64,000 nt of DNA from JBOHDX01 sp050700835. Lineage in GTDB: Bacteria; Actinomycetota; Actinomycetes; Propionibacteriales; Nocardioidaceae. The number at the start of each line of letters is the position of its first letter. Position 1 is the stretch's first letter. Shown one piece after another: positions 51,287 through 61,923 of this stretch. The stretch lies in NCBI GenBank assembly GCA_050700835.1, contig JBOHDX010000054.1, forward strand, positions 62,001 through 126,000. The letters are read 5' to 3'. A program made the position numbers and the translations under genes. The notes beneath the pieces are model-generated. The model had not been told where the DNA came from and searched no databases. It worked only from the letters and a program-made list of their open reading frames with translations.

Positions 51287-53833
51287 TCAGGGTGACGCGA
51301 CGAGACCCAGGGACGCCGGGTTCGACAGCAAGCGATGGCGCGGCAGGATCCGCACGGTGTAGCCGAAGGAGCCAGTGCGGTCGAGCGTGACCGAGCCCGT
51401 GAAGCGGTGGCGTCCGCCGGCATAGCTGTCGGCGAGGAGCAGCGGCGTCGCCGTCACGTCGCTCAGGGAGTCGTCGTCGCCGGCCCGGCCGTGCACCACC
51501 TGCACCTGGACATCGTTGGGTCCCAGCTCGCCGAGCACCACGAACACGTCGACCGACAAGGTGGCCCCGACCTCGGGGGTGTCCGGGACGCCCGCCGCTT
51601 CGACGTGCTCCACGCGCACCTGCGGCCAGCCGGCCCTCACCCGCTGCTTCCAGGACGCGAGCTCCGCCGCCCCCGAGTGGTCACCGTCGAGAGCTCGGGA
51701 GATGTCGGCGGTGGGGGCGTACATCTGCATGACGTAGTCGCGGACCATGCGGGTGGCGAGCACCTTCGGGCCCAACGACCTCAAGGTATGACGGACCATC
51801 TCGAGCCAGCGGACCGGCAGGCCCTCCTCGTCGCGGTCATAGAACCGCGCCGCCACCTCCTTCTCGATCAGGTCGTACAACGCGTGCGCCTCGATGTCGT
51901 CGCGCCGGTCGGGGTCGGCCACGCCGTCCGCCGACGGGATCGCCCAGCCGTTGCTGCCGTCGAAACACTCGTCCCACCACCCGTCGAGGATGGACAGGTT
52001 GAGCCCGCCGTTGAGGGCCGCCTTCATGCCAGACGTCCCGCACGCCTCGTACGGCCGGAGCGGGTTGTTCAACCAGACATCGCAGCCGGGATACAGCGGC
52101 TGCGCCATGGCGATGTCGTAGTCGGGCAGGAAGACGATCCGGCGTCGCACATCGGGCTCGTCGGCGAAGCGCACCAGCTCCTGAATCAGGCCCTTGCCGC
52201 CGTCGTCCGCGGGGTGAGCCTTGCCGGCTATCACCAGCTGGATCGGGCGGTCAGGGTGGAGGAGCAGGCTCTTCAACCGCTCCTGGTCACGCAGCATGAG
52301 GGTGAGCCGCTTGTACGACGGCACGCGACGGGCGAACCCGATCGTGAGTATGTCCGGGTCGAGCACGGAGTCCACCCAGCCCAGCTCCGCCGGGGCTGCC
52401 CCGCGTTGCAGCCAGGACTCCCGCAAGCGACGCCGCGCATCGTCGACCAGCCGGCTGCGCAGCACCCGCTTGAGCTCCCAGATCGTCCGCGACGGGATCG
52501 TCTCGGCCGCTTCGAACACGTCATTCGGGGAGCTCTCGCCGAGCGCCATCACCTCCCGCGCCACCCACGTCGGAGCGTGGACGCCGTTGGTGATGTAGCC
52601 GATCGGCACCTCGGACTCGTCGAACCCCGGCCAGAGTCCCGCGAACATCGACCGGCTGACGTGGCCGTGCAACCTACTCACGCCGTTGGCCCGACCGGAC
52701 AGCCGGAAGCCCATCACGGCCATGTTGAAGACGCCGGGATCGCCGCCCGGGTAGTCCTCGGCTCCCAGTGCGAGCACCGTCTCCACCGGAACCGCCGGGC
52801 TGCCGGCCTCACCGCCGAAGTGCTGCTCGATCAGGTCGCGCGGGAACCGGTCGATGCCGGCGGCTACAGGCGTGTGCGTGGTGAACACGGTCCCGGCCCG
52901 GGCCAGCTCCATCGCAGCGGCCGGATCGAGCCCCTGCTCGTCGACGAACTCGCGGATCCGCTCGATCCCCAGGAACCCGGCGTGACCCTCGTTGGTGTGG
53001 AACACCTCAGGGGCATCGGTCTTGCTGATCCGGGCATAGATGCGCAGGGCGCGGACACCTCCGATGCCGAGCAGCATCTCCTGCAACAGCCGGTGCTCGG
53101 CGCCACCGCCGTACAACCGGTCGGTCACATCGAAGCCCAGGTCAGGGTTGAGCGTCACGTCGGCGTCGAGCAACAGCAGGGGCACCCGGCCGACCTGTGC
53201 GAGCCAGATCCGGGCCAGCATGACCTTGCCGCCCGGAAGCGCGATCTGCACATGGGGTACGGACCCGTCGTCCTCGCGCAACAAGGTCAGCGGCAAGCCG
53301 TCGGGATCGTTGACCGGATAGCGCTCCTGCTGCCAGCCCTCCCGCGACAACGACTGCCGGAAGTAGCCGTGCCGGTAGAACAGGCCGACGCCGACGATCG
53401 GTACGCCGATGTCGCTGGCCGCCTTGAGATGGTCGCCGGCGAGGATCCCGAGTCCGCCGGAGTACTGCGGCAGCACCTCGGTAATGCCGAACTCCGGAGA
53501 GAAGTACGCGATCGCGCGGGGACCGTCTGCGCCGAAGCGCCGCTGGTACCAACGCGGCCCCACGAGGTACTCCTCGAGGTCCCGGTGAGCGGTGGTCAGG
53601 CGGGCCCGGAAGCTCTCGTCGGCGGCCAGCCTGGCCAGCCGCTCGGCAGACAGGCTGCCGAGCAGCCGCGTCGGATCGTGCCCGATGTCCTCCCACACGC
53701 CCGGGTCGATCGAGGCGAAGAGGTCCTGGGTGGGTTGGTGCCAGGACCAACGCAGGTTCGTGACCAGGTTGCCGAGCGGCTGGAGCCCGTCAGGCAGCAC
53801 GGGACGGACGGTGAATCGACGGATGGCACGCAC
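51287..53833 (-). CDS. glgP: alpha-glucan (glycogen/maltodextrin) phosphorylase
   Basis: Releases glucose 1-phosphate from alpha-1,4 glucan ends. The 848-residue GT35 enzyme has the N-terminal DUF3417 region (LRWSWHQPTQDLFASIDP), the active-site run EFGITEVLPQYSGGLGILAGDHLK and the PLP Lys in RPYEACGTSGMKAALNG. The C-terminal extension ends LLSNPASLGLVASP. GTG 53833 was chosen: TACGGT lies six bases upstream, and the longer frame would read through an AT-rich promoter zone. Belongs to the alpha-glucan cluster, facing glgX. Confidence 0.94.
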   Translation of the reverse strand: MRAIRRFTVRPVLPDGLQPLGNLVTNLRWSWHQPTQDLFASIDPGVWEDIGHDPTRLLGSLSAERLARLAADESFRARLTTAHRDLEEYLVGPRWYQRRFGADGPRAIAYFSPEFGITEVLPQYSGGLGILAGDHLKAASDIGVPIVGVGLFYRHGYFRQSLSREGWQQERYPVNDPDGLPLTLLREDDGSVPHVQIALPGGKVMLARIWLAQVGRVPLLLLDADVTLNPDLGFDVTDRLYGGGAEHRLLQEMLLGIGGVRALRIYARISKTDAPEVFHTNEGHAGFLGIERIREFVDEQGLDPAAAMELARAGTVFTTHTPVAAGIDRFPRDLIEQHFGGEAGSPAVPVETVLALGAEDYPGGDPGVFNMAVMGFRLSGRANGVSRLHGHVSRSMFAGLWPGFDESEVPIGYITNGVHAPTWVAREVMALGESSPNDVFEAAETIPSRTIWELKRVLRSRLVDDARRRLRESWLQRGAAPAELGWVDSVLDPDILTIGFARRVPSYKRLTLMLRDQERLKSLLLHPDRPIQLVIAGKAHPADDGGKGLIQELVRFADEPDVRRRIVFLPDYDIAMAQPLYPGCDVWLNNPLRPYEACGTSGMKAALNGGLNLSILDGWWDECFDGSNGWAIPSADGVADPDRRDDIEAHALYDLIEKEVAARFYDRDEEGLPVRWLEMVRHTLRSLGPKVLATRMVRDYVMQMYAPTADISRALDGDHSGAAELASWKQRVRAGWPQVRVEHVEAAGVPDTPEVGATLSVDVFVVLGELGPNDVQVQVVHGRAGDDDSLSDVTATPLLLADSYAGGRHRFTGSVTLDRTGSFGYTVRILPRHRLLSNPASLGLVASP

Positions 53834-53839
53834 GACACG

Positions 53840-53845
53840 ACCGTA
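53840..53845 (-). promoter_or_regulatory. leaderless -10 element for glgP
   Basis: TACGGT on the minus strand, six bases before GTG 53833. Confidence 0.45.
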
Positions 53846-53960
53846 CAAGCACAGCACGGACGCGAGCCACGCGACCGAGATCACGCGGAAACCCCACTGT
53901 AAGACTAGTAATCGTATAAGGTTTAGCGAGTTCACCTCATCTAGTCACGCAGGAGCCCCG

Positions 53961-55004
53961 TTGAGAACCATGCCTCTGCGCCGCCGGCGCCTCATCGTCG
54001 GTGCGACCATTGCCGCCCTGTCCGCGCCCGGCCTGAGTGCCTGCAGCTCGAGCACCGACCCCCAGGTCAGGCTCGGCTACTTCCCCAACCTCACCCACGC
54101 CACCGCTATCATCGGCATCGACCGGGGCTACTTCGAGGCAGTCCTCAAGGGCGACAACGCGTCCCTCACCACCCAGACCTTCAACTCCGGCTCCGACACC
54201 GTCAGCGCACTGCTCAGCGGTGGGCTGGACGCCACGTTCATCGGTCCGTCGCCGGCCCTGACGGCGTTCGTGCAGTCCCACGGGTCCGCGGTCAGGATCG
54301 TGTCGGGTGCCGCCTCCGGCGGGGCCGCGCTGGTGGTCCAGCCGAACATCTCCAGCATCGCGCAGCTGAAGGGGCAGAAGGTCGCGACGCCGGGTCTGGG
54401 CAACACCCAGGACGTGGCCGCCCGGTACTACTTCAAGTCCAAGGGCTTCACCACCGACCAGAACGGCGGTGGCGACATCTCGATCGTGCCGCAGGACAAC
54501 AGCGTCACCCTCCAGGCGTTCCAGCAGAAGCAGATCGCCGGCGCATGGGTCCCGGAGCCGTACGCCAGCCTCCTGGTCCATGACGGCGGCAAGGTGCTCG
54601 TCAACGAGTCCAGCCTGTGGCCACAGGGCAGGTTCGTGACCACGCAGCTGCTGGTGCGTACACAGTTCCTCAAGGACCACCCGAATCTGGTGGCGGACCT
54701 CGTCAAGGCCACCGTCCAGGCGAACCAGTTCATCAACGCCCACTCCGACCAGGCGAAGACGATCGTCGGCGAGCAGCTGGTGAAGCTGACGCAGTCGAAG
54801 CTGGCCGCATCGGTGCTCACGTCCGCATGGGGAAACCTGACGTTCACAGACGACCCGTTGGCGAGCACGCTCAGCCGGGACGCCAAGCATGCCGAGTCCG
54901 TGGGACTCCTGAGCGACGTACCGCCGGTCAGCGGGTTGTACGACCTGAGCCCGCTCAACAACGTCCTGAAGTCGATGGGCAAGCCCGAGGTGGCGACACC
55001 ATGA
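53961..55004 (+). CDS. ABC transporter substrate-binding lipoprotein (nitrate/sulfonate/taurine type)
   Basis: About 347 residues. The lipoprotein signal has an Arg-rich start (RRRRL), then LIVGATIAALSAPGLSAC with lipid attachment at the Cys. The NMT1/SsuA-like fold has VRLGYFPNLTHATAIIGIDRGYFEAVL, FNSGSDTVSALLSGGLDATFIGPSPAL and VATPGLGNTQDVA. TTG 53961 has AGGAG five bases upstream and is preferred; ATG 53970 is three codons in. AT-rich DNA at 53895-53945 (TATAAG near 53915) probably holds the promoter. Ligand unknown: sulfonates, nitrate or a thiamine-precursor-like compound are all possible. Confidence 0.88.
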   Translation: MRTMPLRRRRLIVGATIAALSAPGLSACSSSTDPQVRLGYFPNLTHATAIIGIDRGYFEAVLKGDNASLTTQTFNSGSDTVSALLSGGLDATFIGPSPALTAFVQSHGSAVRIVSGAASGGAALVVQPNISSIAQLKGQKVATPGLGNTQDVAARYYFKSKGFTTDQNGGGDISIVPQDNSVTLQAFQQKQIAGAWVPEPYASLLVHDGGKVLVNESSLWPQGRFVTTQLLVRTQFLKDHPNLVADLVKATVQANQFINAHSDQAKTIVGEQLVKLTQSKLAASVLTSAWGNLTFTDDPLASTLSRDAKHAESVGLLSDVPPVSGLYDLSPLNNVLKSMGKPEVATP

Positions 55005-55768
55005 CCGCCCTCACCGATCTCGGGACGCCGGCCATCACGATCACCGGGGTCAGCAAGGAGTTCGGCGCCGGGGCACAGCACAGCGTGGCCCTCCGGGACG
55101 TCACGTTGGAGGTCTATCGAGGCGAGTTCCTCTGCCTCGTGGGCGCTAGCGGCTGCGGCAAGAGCACCCTGCTGAACCTCGTCGCGGGTCTCGACCGGCC
55201 GAGCAGCGGCACGGTCGACCGGCTGGACAACCGAGTGGCGTTCATGTTCCAGGATTCGACGCTATTCCCGTGGCTCACCCTGTGGCAGAACGTCGAGCTG
55301 GCGCTGAAGCTGAGCGACTACCCGAAGGACCACCGGAAGGCGCGGGTCGAGGAGCTGCTCGACCTCGTCCACCTCGGTGGGCGCGGCAAGCGCCGCCCGC
55401 ACGAGCTGTCCGGGGGGATGCGGCAGCGCGGCGCGCTCGCCCGGGTGCTGGCCCAGGAGGCGGACATCGTGTTAATGGACGAGCCGTTCGCGGCACTGGA
55501 CGCCATGACCCGCGACTCGATGCACGACGAGCTCGAAAAGATCTGGCAGCGCCTCCGGCTGACCGTCGTCTTCGTTACCCACAACGTGCGCGAGGCGGTA
55601 CGCCTGTCCGACCGAACCATCCTGATGGAGTCCGGACCCGGGCGGGTCAAGAGCGAGTGGCGGGTGGATCTCCCTCGACCCCGGCACCTCGACGACGCCA
55701 AGGTCGCCGAGATGTCCGGGCGTCTCACCGACGAGTTGAAGGCCGAGGTGGCTCGCCATGTCCGTTGA
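55001..55768 (+). CDS. ABC transporter ATP-binding protein (SsuB/TauB type)
   Basis: The 255-residue ATPase has Walker A GASGCGKST, Q-loop FMFQDSTLFPWLT, signature LSGGMRQRGALARVL, Walker B IVLMDEP and the switch His in VTHNVREAV. The LFPWLT stretch is typical of the nitrate/sulfonate group. ATG overlaps the binding-protein stop (ATGA), and the last bases overlap the permease start. Confidence 0.93.
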   Translation: MTALTDLGTPAITITGVSKEFGAGAQHSVALRDVTLEVYRGEFLCLVGASGCGKSTLLNLVAGLDRPSSGTVDRLDNRVAFMFQDSTLFPWLTLWQNVELALKLSDYPKDHRKARVEELLDLVHLGGRGKRRPHELSGGMRQRGALARVLAQEADIVLMDEPFAALDAMTRDSMHDELEKIWQRLRLTVVFVTHNVREAVRLSDRTILMESGPGRVKSEWRVDLPRPRHLDDAKVAEMSGRLTDELKAEVARHVR

Positions 55769-56651
55769 CACCCTGGACGCCCAGGAGCTGGAGATCGAGG
55801 AGGGCGCCGTCGCCGCGGCGCCACCGCGTGACCGGGCCGTCAGCGTTGTCACGCGCACCTGGGGCGGCCTGTGGCCCAAGCTGCTGGCCGTCGGCACCGT
55901 GCTCGCTGTCTGGCAGTCGCTCTACTCCTTCCACTGGAGGCCGGAGTTCCTGTTCGCATCGCCGTCGCAGACGTTCGGCTTCCTCGGCGACGAGGCGACA
56001 GGTCACTCCCAGTTCGGTCAGAACACGTTCTGGCAGGCCTGTGCCACCACGTTGCAGCGGGGCGTCGTCGGCTTCGCGTTCGCACTCGCGGTCGGCAGCG
56101 TCGTCGGCATCGCGGTGTCGCAGTGGCGGGTGTTGCGCAGCGCGGTCGGCTCGATGATCACCGGTCTGCAGACCATGCCCTCGATCGCGTGGTTCCCGTT
56201 CGCCATGCTCGTCTTCGGGCTCGACGAGTCCGCGATCATGTTCGTGATCATCCTCGGCGCGGCACCGTCGATCGCCAACGGCATCATCAGCGGCATCGAC
56301 GACATCCAGCCCAACCTGCTCCGGGCCGGTCACATGCTGGGTGCCCGTGGCCTCGACCGGTACCGCTACGTGGTGCTGCCGGCGGCGCTGCCGTCCTACG
56401 TCGCCGGACTGAAGCAGGGTTGGGCGTTCGCCTGGCGAAGCCTGCTGGCCGGCGAGCTGCTGGTGACGATCCCCGGGCATCCGTCGCTCGGCGCAACGCT
56501 GGACAACGCCCGCAACAGCGGCAACTCGGCTCAGCTGATGGGGATCATGATCGTCGTGCTCGTCATCGGCATGGTGATCGACCTGTTCTTCACCAAGGCG
56601 ACCGCGACGATCCACAGTCGTCGGGGCCTCACCGGCATGTCCACCGGCTGA
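55758..56651 (+). CDS. ABC transporter permease (SsuC/TauC type)
   Basis: The 297-residue protein has six or so membrane helices (LLAVGTVLAVWQSLYSF, GVVGFAFALAVGSVVGIAVS, IMFVIILGAAPSIANGIISG, LMGIMIVVLVIGMVIDLFF). The EAA loop is LLRAGHMLGARGLDRYRYVVLPAALPSY. It completes the importer. About 55 bases separate it from glgE, which has its own promoter motif. Confidence 0.92.
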   Translation: MSVDTLDAQELEIEEGAVAAAPPRDRAVSVVTRTWGGLWPKLLAVGTVLAVWQSLYSFHWRPEFLFASPSQTFGFLGDEATGHSQFGQNTFWQACATTLQRGVVGFAFALAVGSVVGIAVSQWRVLRSAVGSMITGLQTMPSIAWFPFAMLVFGLDESAIMFVIILGAAPSIANGIISGIDDIQPNLLRAGHMLGARGLDRYRYVVLPAALPSYVAGLKQGWAFAWRSLLAGELLVTIPGHPSLGATLDNARNSGNSAQLMGIMIVVLVIGMVIDLFFTKATATIHSRRGLTGMSTG

Positions 56652-56693
56652 CCGCCATCCTCGGGCGGACGTGCCGCCGGTGGTCGTTCTCGC

Positions 56694-56699
56694 TAGGTT
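56694..56699 (+). promoter_or_regulatory. leaderless -10 element for glgE
   Basis: TAGGTT, seven bases before ATG 56707. Confidence 0.5.
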
Positions 56700-56706
56700 G
56701 GGCGCG

Positions 56707-58712
56707 ATGATTGCGCGCATCCCGATCATGGACGTCGCCCCGGTGGTCGAGGGCGGCGTCTACCCCGTCAAGGCGACTGTCGGCGAGACGTTCCAGGTCG
56801 CGGCGACTGTGTTCCGCGAGGGCCACGACCAGCTCGGCGCCGGCGTGGTCCTGACCGATCCGCAGGGCGTGGACCGGCCCCTGGTACGCCTGGACGCCAC
56901 CGACGTGGTCGATCGCTACGGCGCCTCCGTGCGGGCCGACACTCCGGGCGCGTGGACGTTCCGGATCGAGTCGTGGAGCGATCCGTACGCCACCTGGCGC
57001 CACGACGCCGAGATCAAGATCGCGGCCGGAGTGGACGTCGACCTGATGTTGGACGAGGGCGCCCTCGTCCTGGGCCGGGCCGCCAAGGCGCTCGGCCGCG
57101 GTAGTACGGCCGAGCGCAAGACTCTGACGTCGGCCCTGTCGACCATCCGGGACTCACGGCTGCCGGTGTCCGTGCGGCTGGCGGCCGCGACCGACGTGGA
57201 CGTCCTGGACGTGATGGACCGGAACCCGCTGCGTGACCTGGTCGGCCGGTCCACGCCCTTTCCCGTCTACGTGGACCGGGTCCGGGCGTTGTACGGCGCC
57301 TGGTACGAGTTCTTCCCGCGTTCTGAGGGCGCCTATGTCAAGGCGGACGGGACGGTAGTCACCGGCACTCTGGTCACGGCGGCCCGACGGCTCGACGCCG
57401 TGGCGGCCATGGGCTTCGACGTGATCTACCTGCCGCCGATCCACCCGATCGGCACGGTCAACCGCAAGGGTCCCAACAACACCCTCGACCCCGGCCGCCG
57501 CGACACCGGCTCACCCTGGGCGATCGGGTCCCGGGACGGTGGGCACGACGCGATCCATCCGGCCCTCGGTGACCTCGACGACTTCGACGCGTTCGTGGCG
57601 CGGGCCGGCGCACTCGGCCTCGAGGTTGCGCTCGACCTGGCGCTGCAGTGTGCCCCGGACCATCCGTGGGTACGAGCCCACCCGGAGTGGTTCACCACCC
57701 GCGCCGACGGGACCATCGCGTACGCGGAGAACCCGCCGAAGACGTACCAGGACATCTATCCGTTGAACTTCGACAACGACTTCGACGGGTTGTACGCCGA
57801 GGTTCTTCGGGTCGCGCGGCACTGGATGAGCCACGGCGTCCGGATCTTCAGGGTCGACAACCCGCACACCAAGCCGTTGGGGTTCTGGGAGCGGCTGCTC
57901 GCCGAGATCAAGATGTCCGACCCTGACGTGGTGTTCCTGTCCGAGGCGTTCACGCGGCCGGCCATGATGCGCGGGCTCGCGACCGTCGGCTTCCACCAGT
58001 CCTACACCTACTTCACCTGGCGCAACGCCCGGTGGGAGCTTGCGGAGTACCTCGACGAGCTGTCCCACGCCACCAGCGACGTGCTGCGCCCGAACCTGTT
58101 CGTGAACACCCCCGACATCCTTCCGGAGTACCTCCAGCACGGAGGACCGCCGGCGTTCCGGATCCGCGCCACCATCGCGGCCACGGCGGGACCATCGTGG
58201 GGCGTGTACGCCGGGTTCGAGCTGTTCGAGCACGTCGCCGTCCGCCCCGGCAGCGAGGAGTACCTCGACTCGGAGAAGTACCAGATCCGGGTCCGTGACT
58301 GGGACCGGATCCGCAAGGAGGGCTGGTCCCTGGCGCCCTACCTCACTCGGCTGAACGCGATCCGTCGCGCCCACCCGGCGTTGCACGAGCTGCGCAACCT
58401 GACGGTTCACTCGGCCGACAACGACGCCGTGCTGTGCTTCTCCAAACGGGTCACCGCCCCCGACGGGTCCGACGACACCGTGCTCGTCGTGGTCAACGTC
58501 GACCCACACGCTGCGCGGGAGTGCACGGTGCATCTGGACATGCCGGCCCTCGGGCTGCAGTGGCAGGAGACGTTCGTGGCCCACGACGAGATCACCGGTC
58601 AGGCGTGGACCTGGGGTGAGCACAACTACGTGCGCCTCGACCCGCACGACGAGCCGGCGCACGTGATCCACGTACGCGGCCATCACCGGGCGGCCGACGG
58701 GGGTGGCGTGGC

Positions 58713-58716
<4 letters not shown>
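56707..58716 (+). CDS. glgE: alpha-1,4-glucan:maltose-1-phosphate maltosyltransferase
   Basis: Adds maltosyl units from maltose 1-phosphate to linear alpha-glucan. The 669-residue GH13_3 enzyme has the N-terminal domains (IPIMDVAPVVEGGVYPVKA), the phosphate/maltosyl site region PPIHPIGTVNRKGPNN, nucleophile Asp in VRIFRVDNPHTKP and acid/base Glu in VVFLSEAFTRP. No ribosome site is seen; a -10 motif seven bases upstream suggests a leaderless mRNA. It overlaps treS by four bases. Confidence 0.96.
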
Positions 58717-60461
<1,745 letters not shown>

Positions 60462-60471
60462 GAGAGGACGA

Positions 60472-61848
60472 ATGACCAAGCTGGCGGCGCATCCGGACCG
60501 ACTCACCCACTACCTCGGTGCGCAGCGGTGGTTCTCCGGTGACGCCGATCAGATCCAGGTGGTCGCGGTGGAGCAGTTGCCGTGGTTGTCCGAGACATCC
60601 GAGCCGCTGGTCAGGGTGGAGCTCGTCAGCATCGAGGCCGGCCGACGGCCGTTGACCTATCAGGTGCCACTGGCCTACTACCGCGAGCAGCAGGACCACC
60701 TCGAGCACGCCTCGGTCGGCGTCTTCGACGACGCCGAGCACGGTCGGTTGTTCGGCTACGACGCGCTGCGCGACAAGGACGCCGTGATGGCGTTGATGCG
60801 CGGGTTCGAGTCGCCGGGTGAGCACGGCGGTCTCAGCTTCCGCACCCTCGGTCCGGTGCGGCTCGACGAGGCGGCCGCCCCGGTCGTCCTCACCGCCGAG
60901 CAGAGCAACACGTCGGTGATCGTCGGGGACGACCTGCTGCTGAAGGTCTTCCGCAAGGTTGAGGCCGGCCGCAACCCCGACATCGAGGTGCACGACGTGC
61001 TCACCCGGGCCGGGTCGGACGTCGTGGCGCCGTTGCGCGGCTGGATCCAGGCAGGCCAGCCGGCAGAGGGCGCGGGCTACGACCTCGGGATGCTGCAGGA
61101 GTTCCTGCGCACCGCGACCGACGGCTGGGACTACGCCCGGCACAGCGTGCGCGACCTGTTCAACGAGGGCGACCTGTACGCCTACGAGGTGGGCGGCGAC
61201 TTCGCTGGTGAGTCCGAGCGCCTCGGCGAGGTCACGGCCCGCATGCACGTGGCGCTGGCGCAGAGCCTCACGACCGCCGTTTGGGACCGCGCCGACCTCG
61301 CCGCCCTGGTCGTCCGCCTCGACGGACGCCTCGACGCGGCGGTCGCTGCGGTCCCCGAGCTGTCCGACCGGCGGTCCGCTCTGGCCGAGGCGTACCGCGC
61401 TCTCGACGGGCTCGAGGCCCCGGTGCCGGTGCAGCGGGTGCATGGCGACCTTCACCTCGGACAGACACTGCGCACCGTCGACGGGTGGCGGATCATCGAC
61501 TTCGAGGGCGAGCCGGCGACCCCGTTGACGGACCGGGTCGCGCTCGACTCACCGATGCGCGACGTCTCGGGCATGTTGCGGTCGTTCGAGTACGCGGCAC
61601 ACTCGGTGTCGCCGCCGATGGGCGACGACAACCAGCTGGCGCACCGTGCGGCCGAGTGGAGCGAGCGCAACCGGGACGCGTTCTGCACGGGCTACGCGGC
61701 CGAGTCCGGGACGGATCTTGACGCCGTGCAGCCGTTGCTCCGGGCGTACGAGATCGACAAGGCCGTCTACGAGGTGGTGTACGAGGTTCATCACCGGCCC
61801 ACCTGGGCAGAGATCCCGATGCGCGCCGTCGACCGCCTCGCCGGTTGA
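60472..61848 (+). CDS. mak: maltokinase
   Basis: Phosphorylates maltose to maltose 1-phosphate with ATP. The 458-residue protein (Pep2 type) has the N-terminal cap (HYLGAQRWFSGDADQIQ), LLLKVFRKVEAGRNPDIEV in the nucleotide lobe, the catalytic RVHGDLHLGQTLR and metal Asp in WRIIDFEGEP. ATG 60472 has GAGAGGAC before it and follows the treS stop by ten bases; an ATG at 60451 inside treS is less likely. Confidence 0.95.
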   Translation: MTKLAAHPDRLTHYLGAQRWFSGDADQIQVVAVEQLPWLSETSEPLVRVELVSIEAGRRPLTYQVPLAYYREQQDHLEHASVGVFDDAEHGRLFGYDALRDKDAVMALMRGFESPGEHGGLSFRTLGPVRLDEAAAPVVLTAEQSNTSVIVGDDLLLKVFRKVEAGRNPDIEVHDVLTRAGSDVVAPLRGWIQAGQPAEGAGYDLGMLQEFLRTATDGWDYARHSVRDLFNEGDLYAYEVGGDFAGESERLGEVTARMHVALAQSLTTAVWDRADLAALVVRLDGRLDAAVAAVPELSDRRSALAEAYRALDGLEAPVPVQRVHGDLHLGQTLRTVDGWRIIDFEGEPATPLTDRVALDSPMRDVSGMLRSFEYAAHSVSPPMGDDNQLAHRAAEWSERNRDAFCTGYAAESGTDLDAVQPLLRAYEIDKAVYEVVYEVHHRPTWAEIPMRAVDRLAG

Positions 61849-61923
61849 CCCCCCACCCCCCCGGCGCACACCCCCGGGGCTTCTCGCAATTGCGTGGGGC
61901 GGGGCCGTGAGAGGCTGGCCGTT

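Noticed and set aside
61849..61923. Terminator between maltokinase and glgB
   Set aside because: C-rich and G-rich runs could pair, but no clear stem-loop stands out, and the genes probably work together.
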